The notes: a model not told the origin generated them from the letters alone. Positions 41,177 through 50,574 are shown, numbered from the stretch's first letter. The stretch is DNA of 64,000 bases from Vibrio sp. 10N.261.55.A7 (GCF_002877365.1 NZ_MCWZ01000317.1:20067-84066); one strand, 5' to 3'. Numbers and translations: made by a program.

Positions 41177-41605
41177 ATGAAAACTTTCGTTGCTAAACCA
41201 GAAACAGTAAAACGCGACTGGTATGTTGTAGACGCTGAAGGTAAAACTCTTGGTCGTCTAGCAAGTGAAATCGCTTCTCGCCTACGCGGCAAGCACAAAG
41301 CAGAATATACTCCTCACGTAGACACGGGTGATTACATCATCGTTGTTAACGCTGAGAAAGTTACTGTAACTGGTAACAAAGCTAAGGGTAAGGTTTACTA
41401 CCGTCACTCTGAGTTCCCAGGCGGCCTAAAATCAATCACTTTTGAAAAGCTGATCGATCGTAAGCCTGAGATGGCACTTGAACTTGCTGTTAAAGGTATG
41501 TTGCCACGTGGTCCTTTAGGCCGTGCTATGTACCGTAAGCTAAAAGTTTACGCTGGTGCTGAGCACAACCATGTTGCTCAACAACCAACAGTACTAGACA
41601 TCTAA
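41177..41605 (+). CDS. rplM: Large ribosomal subunit protein L13
   Basis: An early assembly protein of the 50S subunit. It has 142 aa, the E. coli length. It begins [20 protein letters not shown] and contains the family signature [20 protein letters not shown]. Codon use is strongly biased. The RBS is AGGT, about 10 bases before the ATG. It is followed 15 bp later by rpsI, the universal pair. Confidence 0.99.
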   Translation: MKTFVAKPETVKRDWYVVDAEGKTLGRLASEIASRLRGKHKAEYTPHVDTGDYIIVVNAEKVTVTGNKAKGKVYYRHSEFPGGLKSITFEKLIDRKPEMALELAVKGMLPRGPLGRAMYRKLKVYAGAEHNHVAQQPTVLDI

Positions 41606-41620
41606 TCGGGGATTTTGAAA

Positions 41621-42013
41621 ATGGCAGAGAATCAATACTACGGCACTGGTCGTCGCAAAAGCTCAGCAGCTCGTGTTTTCATCAAACCAGGCTCTGGTGA
41701 GATCGTAATCAACAAGCGCAGCCTTGATGTTTACTTCGGTCGTGAAACTTCTCGTATGGTTGTTCGTCAACCACTTGAGCTAGTTGAACTTACTGAGAAA
41801 TTAGACCTATACATCACTGTTAAAGGTGGTGGTATTTCTGGTCAAGCAGGTGCTATCCGTCACGGTATCACTCGCGCGCTAATGGAATACGATGAGTCTC
41901 TACGTCCTGCGCTACGTGCAGCTGGTTACGTTACTCGTGACGCTCGTTGCGTTGAACGTAAGAAAGTTGGTCTACGTAAAGCACGTCGTAAACCTCAATT
42001 CTCTAAGCGTTAA
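41621..42013 (+). CDS. rpsI: Small ribosomal subunit protein S9
   Basis: A 30S head protein whose C-terminal tail reaches the P-site tRNA. It has 130 aa from the ATG at 41621 ([20 protein letters not shown]), as in E. coli; an in-frame TTG at 41615 is not used. The signature [19 protein letters not shown] and the basic tail [12 protein letters not shown] are intact. It ends the rplM operon, followed by a terminator. Confidence 0.99.
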   Translation: MAENQYYGTGRRKSSAARVFIKPGSGEIVINKRSLDVYFGRETSRMVVRQPLELVELTEKLDLYITVKGGGISGQAGAIRHGITRALMEYDESLRPALRAAGYVTRDARCVERKKVGLRKARRKPQFSKR

Positions 42014-42069
42014 TTTTTCTTTTACAGAAAAGTTCACGCTCCAGTTTCAATACTGGAATTGTGGTTCAA

Positions 42070-42095
42070 AGCCCAGCATATCGCTGGGCTTTTTG
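42070..42095 (+). terminator. Rho-independent terminator of rplM-rpsI
   Basis: AGCCCAGC (42070-42077) pairs with GCTGGGCT (42083-42090), followed by TTTTTGTATTTT. It lies 57 bp after the rpsI stop. The remaining intergenic sequence to petA holds only the pet promoter. Confidence 0.9.
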
Positions 42096-42219
42096 TATTT
42101 TAAAAGCTTCAAAAATCCTTTCTTTTCTCGTGCCTCTCAACCTCATTGTTCTTATTTCAGCTCTTTTGTGACCTAGCATAGGCTTTACCCTTTGATTGTT
42201 ACAAAAAGGTAGCTTTATC

Positions 42220-42248
42220 TTGTCAAAAAGTAGGGTTTTATTTATCAT
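42220..42248 (+). promoter_or_regulatory. Candidate sigma-70 promoter of petABC
   Basis: TTGTCA (42220-42225), a 17-bp spacer and TATCAT (42243-42248); each hexamer matches five of six consensus bases. It lies 99 bp before petA in AT-rich DNA. Confidence 0.65.
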
Positions 42249-42346
42249 TTGCAATCAAATAAATATAAATAAAACTTTAATTTGTTAGCCATGCTCTGTA
42301 AGCGGAATAACTACTATCCAAAGGGAGCAAATGGGAGAATGTTTGG

Positions 42347-42940
42347 ATGAGCAACGCGCCTTTAAATAACGGTCGTAGAAGATTCTTGACTGCCACAACT
42401 GCGGTTGTTGGTGGTTTAGGAGCAGCTGCTGTCGCCGTTCCTTTTATTAAATCTTGGAACCCAAGTGAAAAAGCGAAAGCTGCTGGTGCTCCAGTAGAAG
42501 TCGATATCGGAAAAGTTGAAGAGGGAGGATTGCTTCGTGTTGAGTGGCGTGGCAAGCCTGTTTGGATTGTACGTCGCGGTAAAAAATCGCTCGAAGAACT
42601 AAAAAAAGTTGAAGATCAGCTCCGAGATCCAAACTCTCAAGAAGAGCAACAACCAGAGTATGCTCAAAATGAGTTCCGTTCTATCAAGGAAGAGTATTTT
42701 ATTGCTGTTGGTATTTGTACTCACTTAGGTTGCTCTCCAACTCACTTACCTAATACTTTTGGTGAACAGGTGAAAGGGGTTCAATCTGGCTTCTTCTGTC
42801 CATGCCACGGCTCTAAGTTTGATATGGCGGGACGAGTATTCCAAGGTGTTCCAGCTCCTTTAAATCTAGTTGTCCCACCACATACTTATTTAAGTGACAC
42901 CAGAGTGCTCATCGGTGTTGACGACGGAGGGGAGGCATAA
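42347..42940 (+). CDS. petA: Ubiquinol-cytochrome c reductase iron-sulfur (Rieske) subunit
   Basis: It carries electrons from ubiquinol to cytochrome c1 in complex III. It has 197 aa. The N-terminal twin-arginine signal/anchor (NNGRRRFLTAT followed by a hydrophobic stretch, about 9-35) stays as the membrane anchor. The Rieske [2Fe-2S] ligands are C124 and H126 in CTHLGC and C151 and H154 in CPCHGS, with C129/C153 for the disulfide. It overlaps petB by one base (TAATG). The start has GGAGA eight bases upstream. Confidence 0.97.
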   Translation: MSNAPLNNGRRRFLTATTAVVGGLGAAAVAVPFIKSWNPSEKAKAAGAPVEVDIGKVEEGGLLRVEWRGKPVWIVRRGKKSLEELKKVEDQLRDPNSQEEQQPEYAQNEFRSIKEEYFIAVGICTHLGCSPTHLPNTFGEQVKGVQSGFFCPCHGSKFDMAGRVFQGVPAPLNLVVPPHTYLSDTRVLIGVDDGGEA

Positions 42941-44205
42941 TGCAAGCACTACTTGATTGGGTAGAAAAACGTCTACCAGTGATGGATTCTTACAAAAAGC
43001 ATCTATCAGAATATCCAATGCCGAAATCATTCAACTTTTGGTACCTATTTGGTTCGTTAGCAATGCTAGTGCTGGTTAACCAAATCCTGACTGGTATCTG
43101 GTTAACAATGAACTATGTTCCTTCAGGTGAAGGTGCGTTTGCTTCTGTTGAATACATCATGCGTGATGTCGAATATGGATGGTTACTACGCTATATGCAC
43201 TCAACAGGCGCATCTGCGTTTTTTGTTGTTATCTATCTGCACATGTTCCGTGGCCTTATCTACGGCTCTTACCAAAAGCCTCGTGAGCTACTTTGGCTAT
43301 TTGGTATGCTGATCTTCTTAGTACTTATGGCTGAAGCGTTTATGGGTTACTTGCTTCCTTGGGGACAAATGTCTTACTGGGGTGCACAGGTAATTATTTC
43401 GCTATTTGGTGCGATTCCAGTGATTGGCGATGACCTGACTCTCTGGATCCGTGGTGACTATGTCATCTCAGGTGCAACTCTGAACCGTTTCTTTGCGCTT
43501 CATGTTATTGCACTGCCAATTGTTCTGCTTCTTCTGATTGTGTTGCACGTCCTAGCATTGCATGAGGTTGGCTCAAACAACCCTGACGGTATTGAAACTA
43601 AGTTGCCTAAAGGTTCTATGGGTGATGACTATAAGACTCAGTTTAAATTCCACGATAACTACTCGAAAAAGTACGATATTATCGACTCTATTCCATTCCA
43701 CCCTTATGGAACAGTGAAAGACTTAGTTGGTGTTGCTGGTTTCTTATTCCTTTTCTGTTATGTGTTGTTCTTTAACCCTGAGATGGGTGGGTACTTCCTT
43801 GAGCCGCCTAACTTTGAAGCCGCTAACCCATTGAAAACACCTGAGCATATTGCTCCTGTTTGGTACTTCACTCCGTTTTACGCGATTCTTCGTGCGGTTC
43901 CAGATAAGTTATTAGGGGTTGTGGCAATGGGCGCGTCTATTGTTGTGTTATTCCTACTTCCTTGGTTTGATCGCTGTAAAGTTCGTTCATACCGCTACCG
44001 TAGTAAGCTACACCTGATTAATATTATTCAGTTCACGATCAGCTTCATTGCACTAGGTATATTAGGTGCGCTTCCAGCGACGCCAACTTATACGCTAATG
44101 GCACAAATCTTTAGCTTAGGTTATTTCATGTTCTTTGTTTTACTGTATTTCTACAGTAAGAATGAGGCGACGAAACCGTTACCAACTAGGGTGAAATTCA
44201 AATGA
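42940..44205 (+). CDS. petB: Cytochrome b of the bc1 complex
   Basis: The di-heme transmembrane subunit of complex III that holds the Qo and Qi sites. It has 421 aa with about 8-9 helices. Heme-ligand histidines lie in the paired segments RYMHSTGASAFF/YLHMFRGL and FFALHVIALP/VLHVLALHEVG. The Qo-site PEWY-type motif reads APVWYFTPFYAILR, so it is PVWY instead of PEWY, a known variant position in bacterial sequences. It overlaps petC by four bases (ATGA). Confidence 0.97.
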   Translation: MQALLDWVEKRLPVMDSYKKHLSEYPMPKSFNFWYLFGSLAMLVLVNQILTGIWLTMNYVPSGEGAFASVEYIMRDVEYGWLLRYMHSTGASAFFVVIYLHMFRGLIYGSYQKPRELLWLFGMLIFLVLMAEAFMGYLLPWGQMSYWGAQVIISLFGAIPVIGDDLTLWIRGDYVISGATLNRFFALHVIALPIVLLLLIVLHVLALHEVGSNNPDGIETKLPKGSMGDDYKTQFKFHDNYSKKYDIIDSIPFHPYGTVKDLVGVAGFLFLFCYVLFFNPEMGGYFLEPPNFEAANPLKTPEHIAPVWYFTPFYAILRAVPDKLLGVVAMGASIVVLFLLPWFDRCKVRSYRYRSKLHLINIIQFTISFIALGILGALPATPTYTLMAQIFSLGYFMFFVLLYFYSKNEATKPLPTRVKFK

Positions 44206-44939
44206 AGAAGTGGATTGTAATTTTATTTGCGATGTTACCTAGCCTAGCAATGGCAGCGGGTGCAAACGTTCCTTTAGACAAAGCAAACAACGATATGTCA
44301 GATCAGGCATCTCTTCAGAATGGCGCTAAGCTTTTCATGAATTACTGTTTTGCTTGTCACGCAACACAATATCAGCGCTATGAGCGTGTAGCGAAAGATA
44401 TCGGTATACCATTAGATTTGATGAAAGAGAATCTGATCTTTGACCCTGAAGCAAAGATTGGTGATCTGATGGTGAGTGCCATCCCGCAAGACTCAGCAGC
44501 AAAATGGTTTGGTGGACCACCGCCAGATCTAACACTTGTCGCTCGAGTTCGTGGTACGGATTGGTTATACACTTACTTGCGTTCTTTTTATGAAGATCCT
44601 AGCCGTCCGTTTGGTGTCAATAACGTTGTCTTTCCAAGTGTAGGTATGCCGCATGTTCTAGAGGAGCTACAAGGTATTCCTAAGCCAGTATACGAAACAA
44701 CGATCGTTGATGGTGAAGAAAAGCAAGTTGTCGTTGGAATAGAAACTGATGGCACAGGTGAACTCAACACTGAAGAATACGATCTGGCTATTCGTGACTT
44801 AGTCAACTTCCTTGAATATTCAGGAGACCCGGTAAAACTAGAGCGTCAAACTCTAGGTTGGTGGGTCATGGCTTTCTTAGTCATCTTTACTATTGTGGTC
44901 GTCCTGCTTAAGAAAGAGTATTGGCGTGATGTGCACTAA
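44202..44939 (+). CDS. petC: Cytochrome c1 of the bc1 complex
   Basis: It accepts electrons from the Rieske protein and passes them to soluble cytochrome c. It has 245 aa. The signal peptide ends at about residue 18 (LPSLAMA-AGA). A single heme-c site C49-FA-C52-H53 is present. The C-terminal membrane anchor is at about 219-237 (WWVMAFLVIFTIVVVLL), followed by KKEYWRDVH. The axial Met is probably in the SVGMPHVL segment. The candidate sspA promoter lies immediately after its stop codon. Confidence 0.97.
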   Translation: MKKWIVILFAMLPSLAMAAGANVPLDKANNDMSDQASLQNGAKLFMNYCFACHATQYQRYERVAKDIGIPLDLMKENLIFDPEAKIGDLMVSAIPQDSAAKWFGGPPPDLTLVARVRGTDWLYTYLRSFYEDPSRPFGVNNVVFPSVGMPHVLEELQGIPKPVYETTIVDGEEKQVVVGIETDGTGELNTEEYDLAIRDLVNFLEYSGDPVKLERQTLGWWVMAFLVIFTIVVVLLKKEYWRDVH

Positions 44940-44942
44940 ATA

Positions 44943-44951
44943 TGCTATAAT
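44943..44951 (+). promoter_or_regulatory. Candidate extended -10 promoter of sspA
   Basis: TGCTATAAT is a perfect extended -10, just after the petC stop. The best -35, TTGGCG (44921-44926), is 19 bp upstream, so the extended -10 probably matters. Transcription would start near 44958, upstream of the hairpin at 44976. Confidence 0.55.
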
Positions 44952-44975
44952 CGCACGCTGATTTTTTTTATGTAC

Positions 44976-45003
44976 AATGGAGGCTAGGCCTCCATTATTT
45001 TTT
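44976..45003 (+). terminator. Terminator-like hairpin between petC and sspA, possible attenuator
   Basis: AATGGAGGC (44976-44984) pairs with GCCTCCATT around a short loop and is followed by ATTTTTTG. It can end the pet transcript, but it lies downstream of the best sspA promoter and 28 bases before the sspA ATG, so it is also in the sspA leader. Confidence 0.75.
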
Positions 45004-45030
45004 GTATCTGTAAGTATGCTGGAGGGCTCC

Positions 45031-45666
45031 ATGGCTGTAGCTGCCAATAAACGTTCTGTGATGACTCTGTTTTCAAGTGCATCTGATATGTATAGCCATC
45101 AGGTTCGTATTGTCCTGGCTGAGAAAGGCGTAAGTGTTGAAGTTGAATTAGTTGATGAGGCAAACTTGCCAAATGAACTGATTGAGCTTAACCCGTACAA
45201 ATCAGTACCAACGCTGGTTGATCGTGAACTTGCACTGTACGACTCAAAAATCATTATGGAATACCTCGATGAGCGTTTTCCACACCCACCGCTAATGCCT
45301 GTTTATCCTGTAGCTCGTGGTAACAGTCGTTTAATGATCTACCGTATTGAACGCAACTGGTACTCACTCGCTGAGAAAGTTGTGAAAGGTAATGCGGAAG
45401 AAGCTGAAAATGCACGTAATAAGCTACGCAATGACTTACTGACTCTAGCGCCAATTTTTGCTGAATATGAATACTTCATGAGCGAAGAATTTAGCTTAAT
45501 TGATTGCTACCTTGCTCCTTTATTATGGCGTTTACCTCAATTAGGTATCGACCTAATTGGCCCAGGTTCGAAAGAATTGAAAATCTACATGAGTCGTGTA
45601 TTTGAACGTGATTCATTCTTAGCTTCATTGACTGAAGCTGAGCGCGAGATGCGATTGAGCCGTTAG
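45031..45666 (+). CDS. sspA: Stringent starvation protein A
   Basis: An RNA-polymerase-associated protein with a glutathione-S-transferase fold that helps stationary-phase and acid-stress gene expression. I use the ATG at 45031 (MAVAANKRSVMTLFSSA) with RBS GGAGG, giving 211 aa (E. coli 212); the frame extends to 44977 through the hairpin. The N-terminal thioredoxin-like half has NPYKSVPTLVDRELALYDSK; the C-terminal helical half follows. The catalytic Ser/Cys of true GSTs is not obvious, as in SspA. It is followed five bases later by sspB. Confidence 0.95.
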   Translation: MAVAANKRSVMTLFSSASDMYSHQVRIVLAEKGVSVEVELVDEANLPNELIELNPYKSVPTLVDRELALYDSKIIMEYLDERFPHPPLMPVYPVARGNSRLMIYRIERNWYSLAEKVVKGNAEEAENARNKLRNDLLTLAPIFAEYEYFMSEEFSLIDCYLAPLLWRLPQLGIDLIGPGSKELKIYMSRVFERDSFLASLTEAEREMRLSR

Positions 45667-45671
45667 TTACA

Positions 45672-46166
45672 ATGGAAATTGATAATATGACACCTCGCCG
45701 CCCATATATGCTTAGAGCTTTTTATGAGTGGCTGGTGGATAACGATTTAACACCTCATTTAGTCGTTGATGCGACGATGTCGGGTGTCCGGGTTCCCCAA
45801 GAGTTTATTCAAGATGGTCAGATTATCTTGAATATTGCACCTCGAGCGGTGGGGAACTTAGAGCTAGGCAATGAAGCGGTTACTTTCAGTGCTCGCTTTA
45901 GTGGTCGACCTCATTCAGTTATCGCTCCGCTCTATGCTGTTCAAGCTATCTATGCGAGAGAGAACGGTGCTGGAACCATGTTTGACCCAGAAGAAGCTTA
46001 CCTTGATTCTGAGCCAGAAATTGGTGAACTAGAGGAAGCCGAGCCGGTTAGCAGTCTATCTTCAGTATCGGAAGGTGATAAAAACACTGAATCAGTTGAA
46101 GGTGACTCTTTCACTGAAGAGCCACCTAAACCGAAAGGTCGCCCGAGTTTACGGGTAGTAAAATAA
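45672..46166 (+). CDS. sspB: ClpXP adaptor protein SspB
   Basis: It binds the ssrA tag of tmRNA-tagged proteins and delivers them to ClpXP; it also delivers RseA fragments in the sigma-E pathway. It has 164 aa (E. coli 165), starting MEIDNMTPRRPYMLRAFYEW. The substrate-binding domain is residues 1-115 or so (APRAVGNLELGNEAVTF, YARENGAGTMF). A long acidic flexible linker leads to the C-terminal ClpX-binding peptide RPSLRVVK, which is intact. It is co-transcribed with sspA. Confidence 0.96.
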   Translation: MEIDNMTPRRPYMLRAFYEWLVDNDLTPHLVVDATMSGVRVPQEFIQDGQIILNIAPRAVGNLELGNEAVTFSARFSGRPHSVIAPLYAVQAIYARENGAGTMFDPEEAYLDSEPEIGELEEAEPVSSLSSVSEGDKNTESVEGDSFTEEPPKPKGRPSLRVVK

Positions 46167-46192
46167 AAAAAGCAGCGAATAGCTGCTTTTTT
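46166..46192. terminator. Terminator of sspAB
   Basis: AAAAAAGCAGC GAATA GCTGCTTTTTT begins at the sspB stop codon. The symmetric A and T runs could also serve dolP on the other strand. Confidence 0.9.
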
Positions 46193-46236
46193 GTTATGCG
46201 GTGTTTGTCTTTTTCGCCCTACCTTTTTCGGTTTAC

Positions 46237-46803
46237 TTAATCACCGTATTGGAAAGCGCGGATAACCTGTTTTACACCAGATACGTTACGAGCCACTTCC
46301 GTTGCGATTTCTGCGTGATTCTGAGAGACATAACCAAGTAAGAAAACTTCTTTATCCTCAGTTATTACCTTAATAGAAACCCCACTGAGCTGCGATTCAG
46401 TAAGTAGTGCTGATTTAACCTTTGTGGTGATCCAACTATCGTTGCTCACTGCCGCCACTGACAATGGATCTTTAATTCGAACTTGGTTGTGGATTTTATC
46501 GACTCCCTTTATCTTCTGCGCTTGCAGGATAAAGGCATCTAATTCGTGTTGTGTTTTAGATTGGCCAATCAAGACAACGGTACCATCGTATGAGCTTGCG
46601 GTAATCCTTACTTGTCCTCGAAATGGTGTTTTATTTCCAAGTCCGGCGATTTCGAATTCAATATTACTGTCATTCCACTTATCTTTGGCACTGCGTGTGT
46701 CTGATATAGCCGAAGTTTCTGTCGTGCCCGGACTAGAAAGCCCTGCACACCCAGAAAGGATCGCGACTGAAAAAATTAAGACTAAAACGTGTAGTATTTT
46801 CAT
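46237..46803 (-). CDS. dolP: Outer-membrane lipoprotein DolP (YraP), BON domains
   Basis: A division- and outer-membrane-integrity lipoprotein. The frame opens inside diaA; I start at the ATG at 46803 (MKILHVLVLIFSV), giving 188 aa (E. coli 191). The ATG at 46806 overlaps the diaA stop as TAATG and is an alternative. The lipobox is ILSGC with the lipidated Cys at about residue 19. Two BON domains follow (about 45-110 and 115-185), the first with GQVRITASSYDGTVVLIGQS. It is the last gene of lpoA-yraN-diaA-dolP. Confidence 0.93.
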   Translation of the reverse strand: MKILHVLVLIFSVAILSGCAGLSSPGTTETSAISDTRSAKDKWNDSNIEFEIAGLGNKTPFRGQVRITASSYDGTVVLIGQSKTQHELDAFILQAQKIKGVDKIHNQVRIKDPLSVAAVSNDSWITTKVKSALLTESQLSGVSIKVITEDKEVFLLGYVSQNHAEIATEVARNVSGVKQVIRAFQYGD

Positions 46804-46805
46804 CA

Positions 46806-47396
46806 TTACTCTTCGTGTGCAGGAAACAGGACTTGATCGATAAGATCGCATAGGCAGTGCAGTGTTACCATGTGGACTTCATGAATACGTGGCGTTCTAT
46901 GTGATGGTATTCGTATCTCCACATCATGCTCACCAAGCAGGCCCGCCATTTCGCCACCGTCTTTACCTGTAAAAGCAATGATCGTCATATCTCGGGTTAC
47001 TGCTGCTTCCATTGCCTTTATTATATTCTTGCTGTTACCACTCGTTGATATAGCCAATAGAATATCGCCCGCCTGACCAAATGCACGTACTTGCTTAGAG
47101 AATATCTCTTGATAATGGTAGTCGTTCGCAACTGCCGTTAATGTTGTGTTATCAGCGGTGAGTGCCATTGCGGGTAAGCTAGGACGTTCAGTTTCAAAAC
47201 GGTTTAACAGGCACGAAACAAACTGTTGCGCATTTGATGAGGATCCACCATTGCCACAACAAAGAATTTTGTTGCCATTGAGTAGACTGGTCACCATTGC
47301 TTGAGCTGCATGAGTGATGGAGTCGGGTAGTGCCTCCGCAGCCGCAATTTGAATCTGAATACTTTCCGTAAAACTGTCTTTAATGCTATCGAGCAT
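46806..47396 (-). CDS. diaA: DnaA initiator-associating protein DiaA
   Basis: A SIS-domain protein that in E. coli forms tetramers, binds DnaA and promotes timely initiation at oriC. It has 196 aa (E. coli 196). The phosphosugar-binding fold motifs are [14 protein letters not shown] and [13 protein letters not shown]. It resembles GmhA (phosphoheptose isomerase), but its position between yraN and dolP marks it as DiaA. It lies 3 bp after yraN and overlaps or abuts dolP. Confidence 0.93.
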   Translation of the reverse strand: MLDSIKDSFTESIQIQIAAAEALPDSITHAAQAMVTSLLNGNKILCCGNGGSSSNAQQFVSCLLNRFETERPSLPAMALTADNTTLTAVANDYHYQEIFSKQVRAFGQAGDILLAISTSGNSKNIIKAMEAAVTRDMTIIAFTGKDGGEMAGLLGEHDVEIRIPSHRTPRIHEVHMVTLHCLCDLIDQVLFPAHEE

Positions 47397-47399
47397 TGA

Positions 47400-47768
47400 T
47401 TATCCTTGAGTAATTGCGTTTTTTATCCATTCGATTTGACGTCCTTTCTGATGAATAGCGATAACGTCAAATCGCAGGTCTGTTTGCTCAACTGAAAGGC
47501 CTTTTTTACACAGCCAGTAGTTTGCCGTTTTTAATAGTTTGGTCACTTTACTTGCAGAGATAGTCTCGGCTGCGTGCCCATAGTGGGTGCTTTCACGATA
47601 ACGAACTTCAATAAAGACAAGAGTGTTACCCTCTTTCATTATGAGGTCTATCTCTCCGCACCTTGCTGTGAAGTTTCTCTCAATTACAGTCAGACCGCAA
47701 CCTACCAGATGATCTTTGGCTACGGTTTCGTAATGTTGGCCTTTATCTCTTTTACTAAAGAGCCCCAT
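47400..47768 (-). CDS. yraN: YraN family endonuclease-like protein (UPF0102)
   Basis: A small protein with a restriction-endonuclease-like fold, function unproven. I start at the ATG at 47768 (MGLFSKRDKGQHYETVA), 122 aa (E. coli 131); the frame extends into lpoA. The conserved motifs are CGEIDLIMKEGNTLVFIEVRYR (the D-(E/Q)xK-like nuclease core reads EID...FIEVR) and FDVIAI. It overlaps the end of lpoA by 14 bases and is followed by diaA 3 bp later, indicating one transcript. Confidence 0.92.
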   Translation of the reverse strand: MGLFSKRDKGQHYETVAKDHLVGCGLTVIERNFTARCGEIDLIMKEGNTLVFIEVRYRESTHYGHAAETISASKVTKLLKTANYWLCKKGLSVEQTDLRFDVIAIHQKGRQIEWIKNAITQG

Positions 47769-49566
47769 ATTTCGCCCAGCTGATTTCGCGCTGCACGATA
47801 CAGTTTTCATCAATACGAAGCAGTCCGGTCTGTCCTTGGTAGCTATGCTCAGGAACGATCTTCATTTGAGGGAGTTGATCCATCATATGGTAGGCATCAA
47901 TACCTAATGCTTGAAGTCGACGCTCTGAATTTGAATCTCGTGGCCATAGCGCGTTCATTTGAGCTTGAAGTGGGCTTTCGTTTTGGAGCAATAGAGGAAT
48001 GTCACTGAAGGTGATACCCGTAAGGTCTTCATATTGTTTGCTGCCACTGTTGCTTCGTGAATTCGAATATAGCTGAGGCGGTTTAGTATCTGGGTTGATA
48101 GCCACTTCGATAAACGGTTTGATTAATGTAAGCTCTGAGCCATTTGCAACAATATAAACCGCATCAATGTCACGACGACTGCGTGGCTGACTCTCGAGTG
48201 GAATGTTCACTAGAGCTTCCATTTGAGTGATGTGCTGTTGGCTCTGCTGCAATCCGAATACTGAATTGATGTTGCGTTGCAATTGACGCTTATCGCCGAA
48301 CAAACTGACAGACACTTTGTTATCGCTGAGGGTCGACCATTCTTCTGAGAATGCTTCGCTTACGCGTTCTCCAAGTCTGCCTTGAGGAGCCAAAACGAGT
48401 GGGTATTCATAACCTTGTTGATGTAAGTACTGAGCGGCTTGTGCGACTTCTTGTTCCGGAGATAACGCGAGATAGCATGTGCCGGTACCCACCTCAAGTT
48501 GCTCTGGAATATTGAGTGCCAAAGTAGGGATATGATAGCTAAAGTTATCTTGTATCTCTTCAAGTTGTTCCACGTTCGCTTTGGTCAACGGTCCTACAAT
48601 GAAATCGATGTTTTTCTCGACTAGAATTGTTTCTAGCTCTTCTTTTTCAGTCTTATTTGTATCGACAATGGTCAATGTTGCGTCTTGTTCACGCTCTTCA
48701 TCGTTCATCATCGCCATGATAAAACCGTCACGAATGAGTTTTGCCTGTTTAGCGAATTTTCCTGAAAGTGGCAACAGAATGGCGGTATTTGTAGGCTTTG
48801 TTATCTCTAGGTTCAAAATATCTTGAACTGATTGCGGGGTATAGACGTTAATTGGGTGTTCCGGGTTTTCGGAAAACCAGTTCGTCAGTGTGTTTTGTAG
48901 CATTGGAATATCGGATGACAGGGTTTTCATATAGACGCTGATCTGTAACCAACCATCAATTATTGCTTCGTCGGCTGATGCGCTAAGCGTGGTTACCTGG
49001 TTGGCGTCATATTGTTCAAGATTACCCCAAATAGTCGCAGCCGTTTGTTCTTTTCCTGCGTTATTTTGATACTTAGTGAGGTGAACGAGTTCTTTGCTGG
49101 CTTCAAAATACCGCTGTTGGTTTGTGTAAAGCTCAGATCTTAACTGAAAGTACTCAACCCATTGTTGATCAGGTAAAGACCATTGAGACTGAAAGTTCAA
49201 CTGATTCAGAGCTTGCTGGTATTCACCTTTTGAGTTTAAAAGCCTTGCGCGAGAAAGTTGCCATTCTGATTGTTGTAGTGCGCTTAATGGAAGTTTAACG
49301 ATACGCTTCGACAGTCGCTCAGCTAAATCGGTATCACCAGCTTCGATTGCGGCTTTTAATGCCATGATCAACCAATCGTTTTGAATCGATCCTTGTGCAC
49401 TGTCGGCTTGCATTAGATAGTTTTGTGCCGATTGAACGGGGTCTAGCGTAATATCAACATATGTGGGTGCTGAAGGTTTAGACGAACACGCGGTCAATAC
49501 GATTGCAAGTGCAACTGGGGTGAGTAAGCGTGGTACACTGATTCTCTTATGGTTCTTCATAGCCAT
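47755..49566 (-). CDS. lpoA: Penicillin-binding protein 1A activator LpoA
   Basis: An outer-membrane lipoprotein that reaches through the periplasm to activate PBP1A. It has 603 aa from the ATG at 49566 (an ATG at 49560 is also possible). The lipobox is VLTAC with the Cys at about 27. The N-terminal TPR-like domain is about 40-250 (LLNSKGEYQQALNQLNF). The C-terminal domain resembles periplasmic binding proteins (AILLPLSGKFAKQAKLIRDG, IDFIVGPLTKANV, LALSPEQEVAQAAQYLHQQG). It is divergent from rsmI and heads the lpoA-yraN-diaA-dolP operon, as in E. coli. Confidence 0.95.
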   Translation of the reverse strand: MAMKNHKRISVPRLLTPVALAIVLTACSSKPSAPTYVDITLDPVQSAQNYLMQADSAQGSIQNDWLIMALKAAIEAGDTDLAERLSKRIVKLPLSALQQSEWQLSRARLLNSKGEYQQALNQLNFQSQWSLPDQQWVEYFQLRSELYTNQQRYFEASKELVHLTKYQNNAGKEQTAATIWGNLEQYDANQVTTLSASADEAIIDGWLQISVYMKTLSSDIPMLQNTLTNWFSENPEHPINVYTPQSVQDILNLEITKPTNTAILLPLSGKFAKQAKLIRDGFIMAMMNDEEREQDATLTIVDTNKTEKEELETILVEKNIDFIVGPLTKANVEQLEEIQDNFSYHIPTLALNIPEQLEVGTGTCYLALSPEQEVAQAAQYLHQQGYEYPLVLAPQGRLGERVSEAFSEEWSTLSDNKVSVSLFGDKRQLQRNINSVFGLQQSQQHITQMEALVNIPLESQPRSRRDIDAVYIVANGSELTLIKPFIEVAINPDTKPPQLYSNSRSNSGSKQYEDLTGITFSDIPLLLQNESPLQAQMNALWPRDSNSERRLQALGIDAYHMMDQLPQMKIVPEHSYQGQTGLLRIDENCIVQREISWAKYGAL

Positions 49567-49628
49567 GCATTCTTATACTTGTAAGTGTAAATTATCTCTA
49601 TATTAATCGTTGAAGTGATGGTAAACAA

Positions 49629-50492
49629 ATGACAGATAACAAAACATTGCCAGCAGAGATCCCAACTCTCTACATTGTTCCGACACCAATTGGCAATTTG
49701 GGCGATATAACCCAGCGCGCCATCGATGTTTTATCAACGGTTGATGTGATTGCCGCTGAGGATACTCGCCATACTGGTCGTTTGCTTGCTCATTTCAACA
49801 TTAAAACCAAAACTTTCCCTTTGCATGATCACAACGAACAGCAAAAAGCACAAGTCTTAGTGGATAGATTATGTGATGGACAGTCTATTGCATTGGTATC
49901 CGATGCTGGTACGCCCTTAATTAGTGACCCAGGATACCACTTAGTCAATAAATGTCGTCAAGCAGGTGTTAGAGTTGTTCCTCTTCCTGGTGCATGTGCT
50001 GTGATCACGGCTTTAAGTGCTTCAGGTCTCCCATCGGATCGCTTTAGTTTTGAAGGTTTTCTGCCGCCTAAAAGCAAAGGTCGAAAAGACAAGTTCTTGG
50101 AGATCGCAAAAGCTGAACGCACTTGTATCTTTTACGAATCACCGCATCGAATTTTAGATTCATTAGCCGATATGCTTGACATTTTGGGGCCTCACAGAGA
50201 AGTTGTGCTTGCTCGTGAAATCACCAAAACCTTTGAGACGATCAAAAAACTGCCACTTGGTGAACTGATTGAGTGGGTGAGTGGCGACGAAAACCAGCGT
50301 CGTGGTGAAATGGTGCTTCTTATACATGGTTTTCGTGAAGTAGCAGACGATAGTTTTGCTGATGAAGTGACCCGAACGCTGACGATTTTGACAAAAGAAT
50401 TACCACTTAAAAAGGCGGCCGCTATGACGGCTGAAATCTATAACTTGAAAAAGAATGCACTCTATAAGTGGGGGTTAGAACACCTCGGTTAG
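49629..50492 (+). CDS. rsmI: 16S rRNA (cytidine-1402-2'-O)-methyltransferase RsmI
   Basis: It 2'-O-methylates C1402 of 16S rRNA at the P site, together with RsmH acting on N4 of the same base; rsmH is 0.7 kb downstream here. It has 287 aa (E. coli 286). The tetrapyrrole-methylase fold motifs are [38 protein letters not shown] and [15 protein letters not shown]. It is divergent from lpoA. Confidence 0.96.
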   Translation: MTDNKTLPAEIPTLYIVPTPIGNLGDITQRAIDVLSTVDVIAAEDTRHTGRLLAHFNIKTKTFPLHDHNEQQKAQVLVDRLCDGQSIALVSDAGTPLISDPGYHLVNKCRQAGVRVVPLPGACAVITALSASGLPSDRFSFEGFLPPKSKGRKDKFLEIAKAERTCIFYESPHRILDSLADMLDILGPHREVVLAREITKTFETIKKLPLGELIEWVSGDENQRRGEMVLLIHGFREVADDSFADEVTRTLTILTKELPLKKAAAMTAEIYNLKKNALYKWGLEHLG

Positions 50493-50574
50493 ATGAGAAA
50501 TGCCTATTTATTCGCCAGTTGACTAAGCTTGTTGGCGATCTTTTCTCCAAATAGGGCGAATAGGTACTTCTTTC

